This document shows, one piece after another, positions 17,518 to 25,501 of a DNA stretch of 64,000 nucleotides; position 1 is the first letter of the stretch, and each line of letters starts with the position of its first letter. Origin of the DNA: Betaproteobacteria bacterium (lineage in GTDB: Bacteria; Pseudomonadota; Gammaproteobacteria; Burkholderiales; Rhodocyclaceae); assembly GCA_009781175.1 (NCBI GenBank), contig WQYQ01000008.1:62001-126000 (forward strand), in the 5' to 3' direction. A program made the position numbers and the translations under genes. The notes under the pieces were generated by a model. The model was not told where the DNA came from, searched no databases, and worked only from the letters and a program-made list of their open reading frames with translations.

Positions 17518-17591
17518 CGCTGCAGGACCGGGTTTTGCAGACCATGGGGCAGCAAAAATAAGTACCACAAATTCAACGGTTGAGAACAAAT

Positions 17592-18458
17592 ATGAGTTTG
17601 CTTTTCAATGAAGTACAGAGCAGCCATGAGGTGGCGGTCGAAGTTGAAGGCACCAGGTACACGGTGCATTACAACGACATTGGGGACAGCAGGAATCCCG
17701 TGGTGGTGATGCTCCACGGTTCGGGCCCCGGTGCCACCGGCTGGGCTAACTACTATCGAAACATTGACGCGTTTGCTGGCGCTGGATACCGCCTTCTGCT
17801 GATCAATATGCCTGGCTTCGGCAAGAGCGATCCGGTCGTCATCGACAAAGGCTCCCGTTCCGAATTCAACGGTCAGGTCGTTCGCGCTGTTCTGGACCAG
17901 ATCCAGGTCGATAAGGTAAGCGTGATCGGCAATTCGATGGGTGCCCACTCGGCGACAGCGTTTGCTTTGAAGAACCCGGAGCGGATCAACCGTCTGGTCT
18001 ACATGGGCGGCGGTACCGCTGGGCCCTCGATGTTCGTTCCGCAACCAGCTGAAGGGATCAAGCTCCTGAACTTCGTGTACCGGGAACCTACGCTCGAAAA
18101 CGTCAAGCGCATGATGAATGTGTTTGTCTACGATGCCTCGGCCCTGACCGACGATCTGCTGCAACAGCGGGTGAACAACATGCAGGCCAGCAAGCACCAC
18201 CTGGATAACTGGGTGAAGAGCATGGCCGCGAACCCGAAGCAATTCTCGGACTATCAAACGCAACTCCACGAGATCAAGGCCCCCGTGTTGATCGTCTGGG
18301 GGCGGGAGGATCGCTTCCTCCCCTACGACATGGGCCTCCGTCTGATGGTGGGTCTCCCCAATGCCGAATTCCACATCTTCAACCGCTGTGGTCACTGGGT
18401 GCAGTGGGAGCACGCGGAGAAGTTCAACCGCATGGTTCTGGACTTCCTCGCCAACTAA
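17592..18458 (+). CDS. mhpC: 2-hydroxy-6-oxonona-2,4-dienedioate hydrolase
   Basis: 288 residues, colinear with E. coli MhpC over its whole length (HGSGPGATGWANYYRNID, GNSMGAHS, CGHWVQWEHA). The triad is S115, D240 and H268. It hydrolyses the MhpB product to succinate (or fumarate) and 2-hydroxypenta-2,4-dienoate. It is separated from mhpB-D-F-E by the four-gene MDR/cupin/hemerythrin/SDR block, unlike the compact mhp operon of E. coli. It is the last gene before a terminator at 18472. Confidence 0.93.
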   Translation: MSLLFNEVQSSHEVAVEVEGTRYTVHYNDIGDSRNPVVVMLHGSGPGATGWANYYRNIDAFAGAGYRLLLINMPGFGKSDPVVIDKGSRSEFNGQVVRAVLDQIQVDKVSVIGNSMGAHSATAFALKNPERINRLVYMGGGTAGPSMFVPQPAEGIKLLNFVYREPTLENVKRMMNVFVYDASALTDDLLQQRVNNMQASKHHLDNWVKSMAANPKQFSDYQTQLHEIKAPVLIVWGREDRFLPYDMGLRLMVGLPNAEFHIFNRCGHWVQWEHAEKFNRMVLDFLAN

Positions 18459-18471
18459 GGTATGTGCAATG

Positions 18472-18501
18472 AACAGGCATTGATCGACGCCTGTTTCTTT
18501 T
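18472..18501 (+). terminator. Rho-independent terminator after mhpC
   Basis: A 7-bp stem AACAGGC (18472-18478) / GCCTGTT (18489-18495) with a 10-base loop is followed by TCTTTT. It lies 13 bases after the mhpC stop and closes the second catabolic unit. Confidence 0.7.
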
Positions 18502-18510
18502 GGCTGAGCC

Positions 18511-18588
18511 GAGTTTGAAAGCGCTCACACTTACCTTCAATTTCTGAGCCTGCTCATCCATTGCCCGTGCGGCTGCCGCAGATTCTTC
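18511..18588 (-). pseudogene. Remnant of a methyl-accepting chemotaxis protein C-terminus
   Basis: On the minus strand 26 codons read EESAAAARAMDEQAQKLKVS and end VSAFKL, matching the C-terminal tail found in many MCPs (EESAAAAxxLxEQAxxLxxxVxxF). Upstream in the same frame the homology stops at once and a stop codon is met, and no signalling domain exists. So this is a short 3' relic of a chemoreceptor gene pointing toward mhpC. It suggests that the ancestral cluster carried its own chemoreceptor, as other aromatic-degradation loci do. Confidence 0.6.
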
Positions 18589-18793
18589 CGGAGCGATCCG
18601 CTACAACTGATCTTCAGACAACGAGGTATCCGGGATGTGGCAGTAAGGCTCTCTCCGGTGCGAGTCGCGCGTAATAACAAAGAGTGGCGTGTTTTCCGCT
18701 CAAAAGGGGGATATCCCCCGATTTTTAGCGCGTATTTTCCGGGCAACCGATTTTATTATTTGTCACTTTGCCACCCAAAACAGTCACCGAGTC

Positions 18794-20062
18794 ATGAACA
18801 ACCGCTCTCCCATTCTTGCATCCGTTCAGCAGGGCGAGACGACGCTGCGCCAGTGGTTGTCGGTCTTTGCCGTGGCAATCGGCGCATTCGCGTTCGTGAC
18901 ATCCGAGTTTTTGCCGATCGGGTTGCTCACTGAGATCTCGCGCGACCTCCACGTGACACCGGGTACCGCCGGGCTGATGGTGAGCATGCCAGGCGTGATG
19001 GGCGCGGTCTTCATGCCTGGCCTGATGATCTTCGCCGGACGCATGGACCGCCGACAGGTGTTCCTGCTGCTCACGGCGATGCTGCTCGTGTCGAATTTCC
19101 TTTCCGCGTTTTCGACAAATTTCGCAACCATGCTGATCGGCCGTGCAATGCTCGGCGTGGCACTCGGCGGCTTCTGGACGCTCGCGACCGCAGCAGCGGG
19201 CCGCCTCGTGCATACGAGCGACGCCCCGCGTGCCACCGCTATCATTCTCAGCGGCGTGACTTTCGCAACCGTGATTTGCGTGCCAATGGCCACCTTTATC
19301 GCGGGTCTCACGTCGTGGCGCATAGCGTTCTTCGCGACGGGTGCCCTCGTTGCGCTCGCGCTGATCGCACAGGCGTTGCTGGTGCCATCACTGCCATCGG
19401 CGGCCGGCTTGCGTGTCGCCGATTTCGTCACGCTGCTGCGCCGCCGGTATATGCATTTGAGCATGCTGATGCTCGCGCTCGTGTTCGGTGCGCATTTCTC
19501 GACCTACACATTCATCACGCCGCTGCTCCAGCAAGACTTCTCGATGAGCGCAATTACGCCGCTGCTGCTGGCCTTCGGCATAATCGGCTTCTTTTCGAAC
19601 GTGCTGACCTCCGTGGTAGTCGCGAAACGCCTCAAGACCTCGGTGGCGGCGACGACTGCGCTGCTGCTATGTGCGCTCTCGATCATGATCGTACTTAAAC
19701 ACTCACACGTTGGCGAAATCACCGCAATGCTGATGTGGGGCGTGGCATTCGGTTCAATTCCGTTGTGCTTCTCCGTGTGGTTCCAGCGCAGCACTGCCGA
19801 TCTGCCCGAAGCTGGCTCGGCGATATACGTGATCGTGATCCAGGTAGCCATCGCGTTCGGGTCGTCGGTGGGTGGCGCGGTCGTAGATCATGCTGGCGTG
19901 CACGCAGACCTGGCGCTTGGCTGTGTGCTTACCGTATTCGGGCTCGTTACGCTGCAACGGCTTGCCGCGATGGAGCGGAAAACGAAATTCGCGACACCAG
20001 AATGCGGGTCCAGCCCGTCCCAACAATTTCCTTTGCGGCTCATCGAGCAACGCATGCCATAG
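18794..20062 (+). CDS. MFS transporter, DHA1 efflux-type
   Basis: 422 residues from the ATG at 18794 (an earlier in-frame start would add a non-membrane extension). About twelve hydrophobic segments; the motif-A region FAGRMDRRQVF follows TM2, and the N-terminal FVTSEFLPIGLL pattern is typical of the NepI/AraJ/sugar-efflux branch of DHA1 exporters. It may export a pathway intermediate or the parent compound, but it is separated from the catabolic unit by a terminator. The C-terminal tail after TM12 runs into a decayed insertion element, so the last residues may not be original. Confidence 0.82.
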   Translation: MNNRSPILASVQQGETTLRQWLSVFAVAIGAFAFVTSEFLPIGLLTEISRDLHVTPGTAGLMVSMPGVMGAVFMPGLMIFAGRMDRRQVFLLLTAMLLVSNFLSAFSTNFATMLIGRAMLGVALGGFWTLATAAAGRLVHTSDAPRATAIILSGVTFATVICVPMATFIAGLTSWRIAFFATGALVALALIAQALLVPSLPSAAGLRVADFVTLLRRRYMHLSMLMLALVFGAHFSTYTFITPLLQQDFSMSAITPLLLAFGIIGFFSNVLTSVVVAKRLKTSVAATTALLLCALSIMIVLKHSHVGEITAMLMWGVAFGSIPLCFSVWFQRSTADLPEAGSAIYVIVIQVAIAFGSSVGGAVVDHAGVHADLALGCVLTVFGLVTLQRLAAMERKTKFATPECGSSPSQQFPLRLIEQRMP

Positions 20063-20084
20063 TCAGCCAGCTTTCGCTGGAATT

Positions 20085-20293
20085 GATCGCTCGCGCAATT
20101 TCCATCTGCTCGGGCGACACCTGTTTGCCTGCGCCAGTGGGCTTGCCTGCCTCATCAGCCTTGATCTAGCTATTCAGCGTCTGCGTACTGATGCCCAGAA
20201 TCTTGGCCACCGCGCCTGGCTCTGGCCGTTACGCGCCATGCGTACGGCCTCAATCTTGAATTCCAGCGTGTACCGCGCCCTCGGGTTACCCAT
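20085..20293 (-). pseudogene. Decayed IS3-family orfA transposase fragment
   Basis: From an ATG at 20293 on the minus strand the translation starts MGNPRARYTLEFKIEAVRMA, the classic IS3 orfA opening with a helix-turn-helix. After QSQA a one-base frameshift is needed to continue (VAKILGISTQTLNS). A nonsense TAG then replaces the expected Trp codon before IKADEAGKP, and homology ends at MEIARAI near 20085, next to the MFS gene. At least two inactivating lesions plus a truncation make it a clear pseudogene. Confidence 0.8.
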
Positions 20294-20684
20294 TGCTCAA
20301 TCCTCCGTCACTGAAGTTTTACACACGCTCAGTAACGGATACGTTTTTCGAGGGCAAGGTCAACCATCCGCATTGGAATCTACAGCCTTCTCTTGCGCCT
20401 GCGCCAATTGCATGCCGACATCTCCCCGAACAGTGGAGTAACCGTAGCGATCTCAATATAACACATGGTAGAATCCTCGATAATGCACGAAATATCGAGA
20501 AAATCACGTAAACCTTGGATAGTTGCCAGTTCTCACCTCGCATACAGGCATCATGGTCTGACTTCACGGATCTGCCGCTACCGAAACTAGGTCCATCTCC
20601 GGGCGCTTGTAATTTCGAGTACGTGAGAAGAAGGGCTTTATCTACACATCAAGGTGCATGAGGAACTGAAAGTAGGAGACAGAT
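20294..20684. other. Non-coding gap before the XylS/AraC-type regulator
   Basis: 391 bases with only short, unconvincing frames. It starts with the probable insertion-element end beside the IS3 relic (TGAAGTTTTACACAC near 20309). An AT-rich stretch follows around 20440-20510 that could hold the regulator's promoter, but no single -35/-10 pair stands out. Confidence 0.3.
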
Positions 20685-21686
20685 GTGGAACTGCCTGGAT
20701 GGAACGCTGGCCACGCCCCCCCCTGTACGACGCCCAACTTCGAGCGCTTCCACACGCGGGACATTGAAGAAGCACGGCTCTGGGGAGCGCGCGTGTTCTG
20801 CGAAAACGAATTGCTCAGTCTGGATGCACGCGGCCAGATAGACGCGCGAACGTGCTACCGAAGGTTGGGGGGAGTGGGAATCGGGCGGATCAGCTACGGC
20901 GGTAATGTCACGATAAGCCCCCGTCAGTTCGACACTTTCTATCTCGTGCAGATGCCGCTTCGCGGAGGCGAATGCATCGATAGTGGCGGCCAGACCACTT
21001 ACTCGTCGCCGACCGTCAGTACTGTCCTCAATGCTCAACAACAGCTTCAGATCCGTCATGGTGTGGGCACAGAGAAACTCGTCGTGCGGATCGATCGCGA
21101 CCTGCTGGAGCGTCAGTGCAGCCAACACCTCGGCCGCAGTGTGCAGCATAGGATCGAATTTGAAACGTCAATGCCACTTGATTCGCCCGCCGGTAAGCGC
21201 TGGATGCGGACGGTTTCGTGGCTGTTTGACTGCCTCGACAATGACGCGCCTTTCGCATCACCCCTACTTACCGCACAAATCGAGCAGATGATCGTGGCCA
21301 TGCTGCTCGTATGCCAGCGTAACAACCAGTCGGCGGCGTTCCAGGATGATTCGCGCGTGATTACACCCGCCTTCGTGCGACGAGCCGAACTGTTTATCGA
21401 GGAACACGCTCACGAGCCGATTACTGTATGCGATATGGCGGAGCACGTTGGCGTAAGCACCCGTTCGCTCTATAACGGTTTCCGAAAATATCGGAACATA
21501 TCGCCAATGCTTTTGCTCAAGGAAAATCGCCTCAGGCGGGTGCGAGAACAACTGCTGCAATCAGACGTGGGGCAGACCACGGTCACGGCGGTGGCGTATC
21601 AGTGGGGCTTCACTCATCTCGGGCACTTTACGACCGACTACAAGCGCTGGTTCGGCGAGAGTCCTTCCGAAACGCTGGCGCGCTGA
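20685..21686 (+). CDS. AraC/XylS-family transcriptional activator
   Basis: 333 residues from a GTG start at 20685 with AGGAG six bases upstream; an ATG two bases earlier is out of frame. The N-terminal two thirds resemble the XylS/OxoS-type effector domain (YGGNVTISPRQFDTFYLVQMPLRGG). The C-terminus has two helix-turn-helices: ITVCDMAEHVGVSTRSLYNGF and the conserved VAYQWGFTHLGHFTTDYKRWFGESPSETL. The exact TGCA-N6-GGATA site at 455-469 matches the consensus for this group, so it is likely the activator of the first operon, about 20 kb away. The effector is unknown, probably the substrate or an early metabolite. Confidence 0.88.
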   Translation: MELPGWNAGHAPPCTTPNFERFHTRDIEEARLWGARVFCENELLSLDARGQIDARTCYRRLGGVGIGRISYGGNVTISPRQFDTFYLVQMPLRGGECIDSGGQTTYSSPTVSTVLNAQQQLQIRHGVGTEKLVVRIDRDLLERQCSQHLGRSVQHRIEFETSMPLDSPAGKRWMRTVSWLFDCLDNDAPFASPLLTAQIEQMIVAMLLVCQRNNQSAAFQDDSRVITPAFVRRAELFIEEHAHEPITVCDMAEHVGVSTRSLYNGFRKYRNISPMLLLKENRLRRVREQLLQSDVGQTTVTAVAYQWGFTHLGHFTTDYKRWFGESPSETLAR

Positions 21687-21750
21687 AATCGGTAAGGAGG
21701 AGATTGAAACGCCCCGGGTTTGTCTGAGACACGCTTGTTAGAACCTGTTC

Positions 21751-21888
21751 ACCGCCGGTCGGCTTAACGTACAGGAACAGCCCTTGATCCACTTTCCGCT
21801 TGTACGGCTTCGCTTCCGCCTTGGCGTTGCGGGCATTAACATCATTCTTGATCGGGGGGCGTTTCGCTTGAAAGTCTGCGGTAGCCAT
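21751..21888 (-). pseudogene. Truncated tyrosine integrase, N-terminal DUF4102 fragment
   Basis: The minus-strand frame starting at 21888 reads MATADFQAKRPPIKNDVNAR and continues to GLFLYVKPTGG, the standard beginning of P4-like tyrosine recombinases (arm-binding domain). Family resemblance stops abruptly after KPTGG, and no catalytic R-H-R-Y domain follows. It lies directly beside tRNA-Arg, the usual place for an island integrase. The remainder was deleted, perhaps together with the arrival of the regulator segment. Confidence 0.75.
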
Positions 21889-21990
21889 AACGCTTCCCCC
21901 CGGAAGGTACCCCCATGCGTTTTGAGGCATACCCCCGACAATACCCCCACGCACCCCCGGATACAACAGGATCAATTTGGACTAATTCGG

Positions 21991-22028
21991 ACAATAAAAA
22001 AGCCAGAACCCTTGCGTTTTCTGGCTTT
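21991..22028 (-). terminator. Rho-independent terminator downstream of tRNA-Arg
   Basis: A perfect 10-bp stem AAAGCCAGAA (21999-22008) / TTCTGGCTTT (22019-22028) is followed on the minus strand by TTTTTTATT. It lies 35 bases after the tRNA-Arg 3' end and probably terminates that transcript. Confidence 0.8.
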
Positions 22029-22062
22029 GTCGGACATGTTTGAATGTAACTGGATTGACTTG

Positions 22063-22137
22063 TGGTCCCACCGACAGGAATCGAACCTGTACTTGCCGCT
22101 TAGGAGGCGGCCGTTGTATCCATTCAACTACGGCGGG
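22063..22137 (-). tRNA. tRNA-Arg (anticodon CCT)
   Basis: 75 nt including CCA. The acceptor stem is CCCGCCG/CGGTGGG with discriminator A, the anticodon stem is GCCGC/GCGGC with loop CTCCTAA (anticodon CCT, reads AGG), and the T arm is ACAGG-TTCGATT-CCTGT. The CCA end is encoded. An integrase relic lies immediately downstream, marking this as the island's integration target. I could not find a second copy of the tRNA 3' end in the window, so the other attachment site must be further left or lost. Confidence 0.95.
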
Positions 22138-22261
22138 CCAAAGAGGGTGCAATTCTAGCATTGCCACACCATCACACCGCCGAATTCTGTTTCCTGAAAG
22201 GAAACCCGGACGGCTTTCCGGCATCCAATCCAAAGATCTGTCCGCTGCGGAGGGAATCGTG

Positions 22262-22792
22262 ATGAAACGTTTATCTATCTGGTTCGCAGGCTTGCTCTTG
22301 ACGATCCTGTCTGCCGTGGCGACGGCCGAAGCGCCCAAGGTCGGGGATGCCGCCCCCGCCTTTACCCTACCCGACCAAAGCGGACAAGCGCATTCGCTCA
22401 GTGAATATCGCGGCAAATGGCTTGTGCTCTATTTCTACCCGAAAGACGGTACGCCCGGCTGCACGACCGAGGCGTGCAACTTCCGCGATGCTTATCTGCA
22501 AATCAAAGCGCTCGGCGCACAGGTGCTCGGCATCAGCGTCGACGACACCGCTTCGCACCTGGCCTTTGCGACGAAACACTCATTGCCGTTTCCCTTGCTG
22601 GCGGACAATAACGGCAAAGTCGCAACGCTATACGGCGCTTTGAACGATTTCAAACTCGTGAAATTCGCGCACCGACAAACTTTTCTGATCGATCCGCAGG
22701 GCATCGTGCGCAAAGCCTATCCCAAAGTAGATCCGGACAAGCATGCCGCGGAAGTCACTGCGGATTTGAAGCAATTGAGCGGTAAAAGTTGA
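22262..22792 (+). CDS. Periplasmic peroxiredoxin, Bcp/PrxQ type
   Basis: 176 residues. An N-terminal signal peptide (KRLSIWFAGLLLTILSAVATA) is followed by an AhpC/TSA domain with the peroxidatic cysteine in PKDGTPGCTTEACNFRD; the second cysteine five residues on (C-x4-C) is the PrxQ/Bcp pattern. It reduces hydroperoxides with thiol-based electron donors, here probably in the periplasm. The ATG at 22262 is preceded by a GGAGGG-like site. The gene is the first on the backbone side of tRNA-Arg. Confidence 0.9.
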   Translation: MKRLSIWFAGLLLTILSAVATAEAPKVGDAAPAFTLPDQSGQAHSLSEYRGKWLVLYFYPKDGTPGCTTEACNFRDAYLQIKALGAQVLGISVDDTASHLAFATKHSLPFPLLADNNGKVATLYGALNDFKLVKFAHRQTFLIDPQGIVRKAYPKVDPDKHAAEVTADLKQLSGKS

Positions 22793-22890
22793 ATCGAGCT
22801 AATATCACATGCCTTGTCTGCACCGCTGCATGAGGGTTTCGTTCGCGGCTCTAACGCATCTTCGATTTGAGTTTTGGCACGAAACACGAC

Positions 22891-23751
22891 ATGCAACGGC
22901 TCCTCTCACGCACCACACAGTACTGCATCGGCACAAGCCTGGCCCTGGGTTTATTTCTGGCGGGCTGCGCGACCCAATCCGCCAACCAACAAATCGGAGC
23001 TTCTTTTGCGGGGAAGAACTATGTGCTGTTGGGCGAAGTGCACGACAACGCCGAAGGACAACGACAACGCCTCGCCGCGCTGACGCATGCGGTTGAACAA
23101 GGCTGGCGTCCCGCGATTGCGATGGAGCAGTTCGACCGCGAACGGCAAACCGACATCGAACGTGCGCGGCACGAGCGCCCCGACGATGCCGATTACCTGA
23201 TCGCGCAAGCGGGCGGTGGCGGCTGGGCCTGGCCGCAATACCGGTCCGTCGTCGCCCTGGCGCTGCGCTACGATCTACCCTTGGTCGCCGCCAACCTCTC
23301 GCGCGCCGATGCGGGAAAAATCGTGCGCGGCGGCCTCGATGCGGTTTTCAGCACCGCCGAACGCAGCACGCTCGACCTCGACAAACCGCTTGCCGCGGAC
23401 ATTGCCGTCGCCCAAACCGCGGAACTCCAGCGCGCTCATTGCGGAAATTTCCCTGCGGAAATGCTGCCCGGCATGCTCAACGCGCAAGCCGCGCGCGATG
23501 CGGTCATGGCGGCCGCGCTCAAACCTTACGCGGCACGCGGCGCGGTACTCATTGCCGGCAATGGCCATGTGCGTTCGGATATCGGCGTGCCGCGCTGGCT
23601 GAACATTTCAGCGCGGAACGTTCTCTCGGTCGGCTATCTGGAAGACGGCACCGAGTCAGAGGCCGGCAGCTTCGATCACATCGTCATCGTCCCACCGGCC
23701 GCGCGGCCCGATCCATGCAAAGACGCAACCCCACGCGAAGCGCAAAGCTAG
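22891..23751 (+). CDS. ChaN-like haem-iron uptake lipoprotein
   Basis: 286 residues from the ATG at 22891. A lipoprotein signal with lipobox LFLAGC is followed by the ChaN/DUF399 domain (NYVLLGEVHDNAEGQ, PAIAMEQFDRE, GGWAWPQYRSVV, IAGNGHVRSDIGVP). ChaN of Campylobacter binds haem, and most members are outer-membrane lipoproteins of uncertain role, possibly hydrolases. The conserved GEVHDN and GNGHVR motifs are intact. Transcribed with the same orientation as the peroxiredoxin, about 100 bases later. Confidence 0.8.
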   Translation: MQRLLSRTTQYCIGTSLALGLFLAGCATQSANQQIGASFAGKNYVLLGEVHDNAEGQRQRLAALTHAVEQGWRPAIAMEQFDRERQTDIERARHERPDDADYLIAQAGGGGWAWPQYRSVVALALRYDLPLVAANLSRADAGKIVRGGLDAVFSTAERSTLDLDKPLAADIAVAQTAELQRAHCGNFPAEMLPGMLNAQAARDAVMAAALKPYAARGAVLIAGNGHVRSDIGVPRWLNISARNVLSVGYLEDGTESEAGSFDHIVIVPPAARPDPCKDATPREAQS

Positions 23752-23820
23752 AACCGCGGCGCTATCCACGCATGAGCAAGTCCAGCGTAGAATAAATCGT
23801 TTAGATTCTGTGGACCCGCT

Positions 23821-24318
23821 ATGCGCATTAGCCCCCGTTTACGCTTGGCCACCATCGCAATCGGCTGTTTCTGCTTGCTCGGCTTTGGCGCGATTTTGCA
23901 GCAATGGGAACATATCGAGCCCTGCCCGATGTGCATCATGCAGCGCTATGCCTTCCTTATAATCGGCGTGATTGCGCTTGTCGGCGCCGTGCACAACCCC
24001 GCGCGGATTGGCCAGCGCATCTATGCGGGCCTGCTTGTGATCGCGGCGGGCATTGGCCTGGGCATCGGCGCGCGGCAAAGCTGGCTGCAATGGTTTCCAC
24101 CGAAATTCCTCGAATGCGGGCCGGATCTGGAATATCTGCTCAACTCCTTCCCGCTCGGCCAGGCGCTGCCGAAAATTTTCGCGGGTTCGGGAGATTGCTC
24201 AGCGGTCGACTGGACATTCCTTGGCCTTTCGATCGCCAACTGGGCCGTCCTTTGTTTTACCGCGATCATCATCATTGCCTTGACGCTGATTTTCCAGCGC
24301 CGCGCTACTGATAACTGA
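23821..24318 (+). CDS. dsbB: Disulfide bond formation protein B
   Basis: 165 residues with four transmembrane segments. The first periplasmic loop carries the CPMC pair (PCPMCIMQRYAF), and the second loop carries the partner cysteines (LECG and GDCSA). It reoxidises DsbA and passes electrons to quinone in the inner membrane. It ends convergently with the fimbrial adhesin gene, overlapping it by 14 bases, so no room is left for a separate terminator. Disulfide-bonded pilus subunits next door depend on this system. Confidence 0.93.
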   Translation: MRISPRLRLATIAIGCFCLLGFGAILQQWEHIEPCPMCIMQRYAFLIIGVIALVGAVHNPARIGQRIYAGLLVIAAGIGLGIGARQSWLQWFPPKFLECGPDLEYLLNSFPLGQALPKIFAGSGDCSAVDWTFLGLSIANWAVLCFTAIIIIALTLIFQRRATDN

Positions 24319-25501
24319 TCGTAAACGCCATTGTGGCGTTGGCCGGGCCGGGCGTCGGCGCGGCGGTGCCTGTTTGGATGTAGCGCGCCCGCAGCGGAAT
24401 GCTGTAGTTCCCGCTGGATGTCGCGGCGAGTTGGGGCACGGTCGCGACCGCCGTGGGGGAGCCGAATGTGACCGGAACGTCAGAATCCACCCACCAGACT
24501 TGCAGGCCGACCCCGCTTGCCGCGGCGACGCCAGACTGTGTTGGCGTCAGGGCCGCGATGCCATTGGAAAGATCGAGAACCGGGGTTGTCGGCGTCAGTG
24601 TAAAACTGATCTGGTTACTCTCGCTACCCGTCGGCGAAAAGCTCCAATAGCGGCCGCCGCCTCCGATGTCGGCACTTATTCCCGCAAAATAACGGCCGTA
24701 GAAAGCCGGACAATTCAGCAATTGGACCTCGAAGTATTTCCATGGCGTGGCGCTACCCGACCCGGTGAAGACGCTCGTCTGATGCGACCCCATGTCGACC
24801 TGAACATCCGGCGTCGTGCAGGTCTGCGAAACAATGGTGACGGTGCCGGAGAAGGTGCCGCGCACCATCGGCAGCGCATTGCCGCCGACACCGCCGACGA
24901 CAAAATCAACCGCGAACGACGGCAGGTTCCCTCCAGAGACAACACCAGGCGACACGGGACCGATCTTGATCAGGTCTACGACCGCCACTGTGGGGCCCCC
25001 CAACGCCGCCATGCCGCCCTGGCAAGTCTGGTAGGGCGTATTGCACGGCGGTACGGATACATCGACATACAGCGGGAACAAGGAACCCGGATCGGACGGC
25101 ACCCGCCGCAGCGCCACCCCGATACCCGGCACGCCGGTTTGATAGACACGGCCCGCGTAGATCCCCGTCCAGGCGCTTGCCAAGGGCTGCGGCGTCGAGG
25201 ACAACCAGGAGTTGAAACCTATCTGCAAGGGGTTGGTCGAGCCATCGTTGGTGCAGGTCCAAAGGAAGTCTTGGATGTTGACCGTCTGACTATAAAGTAT
25301 CGACCCATCCGGAAGATCCCGGCCAATCGTGAGGGAGGTCATACGCAGCGGTATTTCAACATTACCCGGACCACTTCCATACGGGTTGGACGGCTGATAG
25401 GTGCAGGTGTGGGCTGCCTGCGCGGTTCCGGCCCCGAGCAGGCCGAGCAACAGACCCAGCCGGGCGATGCGCCACCAAACGGTTACGAGACATCGAATCA
25501 T
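24305..25501 (-). CDS. Fimbrial tip adhesin / minor pilin
   Basis: 398 residues with a signal peptide (RLGLLLGLLGAGTAQA). The N-terminal half is a unique lectin-like domain with several cysteines (CTYQPSN, CTNDGS, CNTPYQTCQG), and the C-terminal half is a pilin domain beginning near the TCTTPDVQVDMG segment and ending with the donor-strand motif MAFTISYQ. The two-domain plan and the gene's distal position match type 1-like tip adhesins such as FimH. The ligand cannot be predicted. The start overlaps the usher stop (ATGA). Confidence 0.8.
   Translation of the reverse strand: MIRCLVTVWWRIARLGLLLGLLGAGTAQAAHTCTYQPSNPYGSGPGNVEIPLRMTSLTIGRDLPDGSILYSQTVNIQDFLWTCTNDGSTNPLQIGFNSWLSSTPQPLASAWTGIYAGRVYQTGVPGIGVALRRVPSDPGSLFPLYVDVSVPPCNTPYQTCQGGMAALGGPTVAVVDLIKIGPVSPGVVSGGNLPSFAVDFVVGGVGGNALPMVRGTFSGTVTIVSQTCTTPDVQVDMGSHQTSVFTGSGSATPWKYFEVQLLNCPAFYGRYFAGISADIGGGGRYWSFSPTGSESNQISFTLTPTTPVLDLSNGIAALTPTQSGVAAASGVGLQVWWVDSDVPVTFGSPTAVATVPQLAATSSGNYSIPLRARYIQTGTAAPTPGPANATMAFTISYQ

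Noticed and set aside
1..22060. A second attachment site matching the tRNA-Arg 3' end
   Set aside because: I looked for copies of the T-arm/acceptor sequence in the island part and found none; the left end of the island is likely outside the window.
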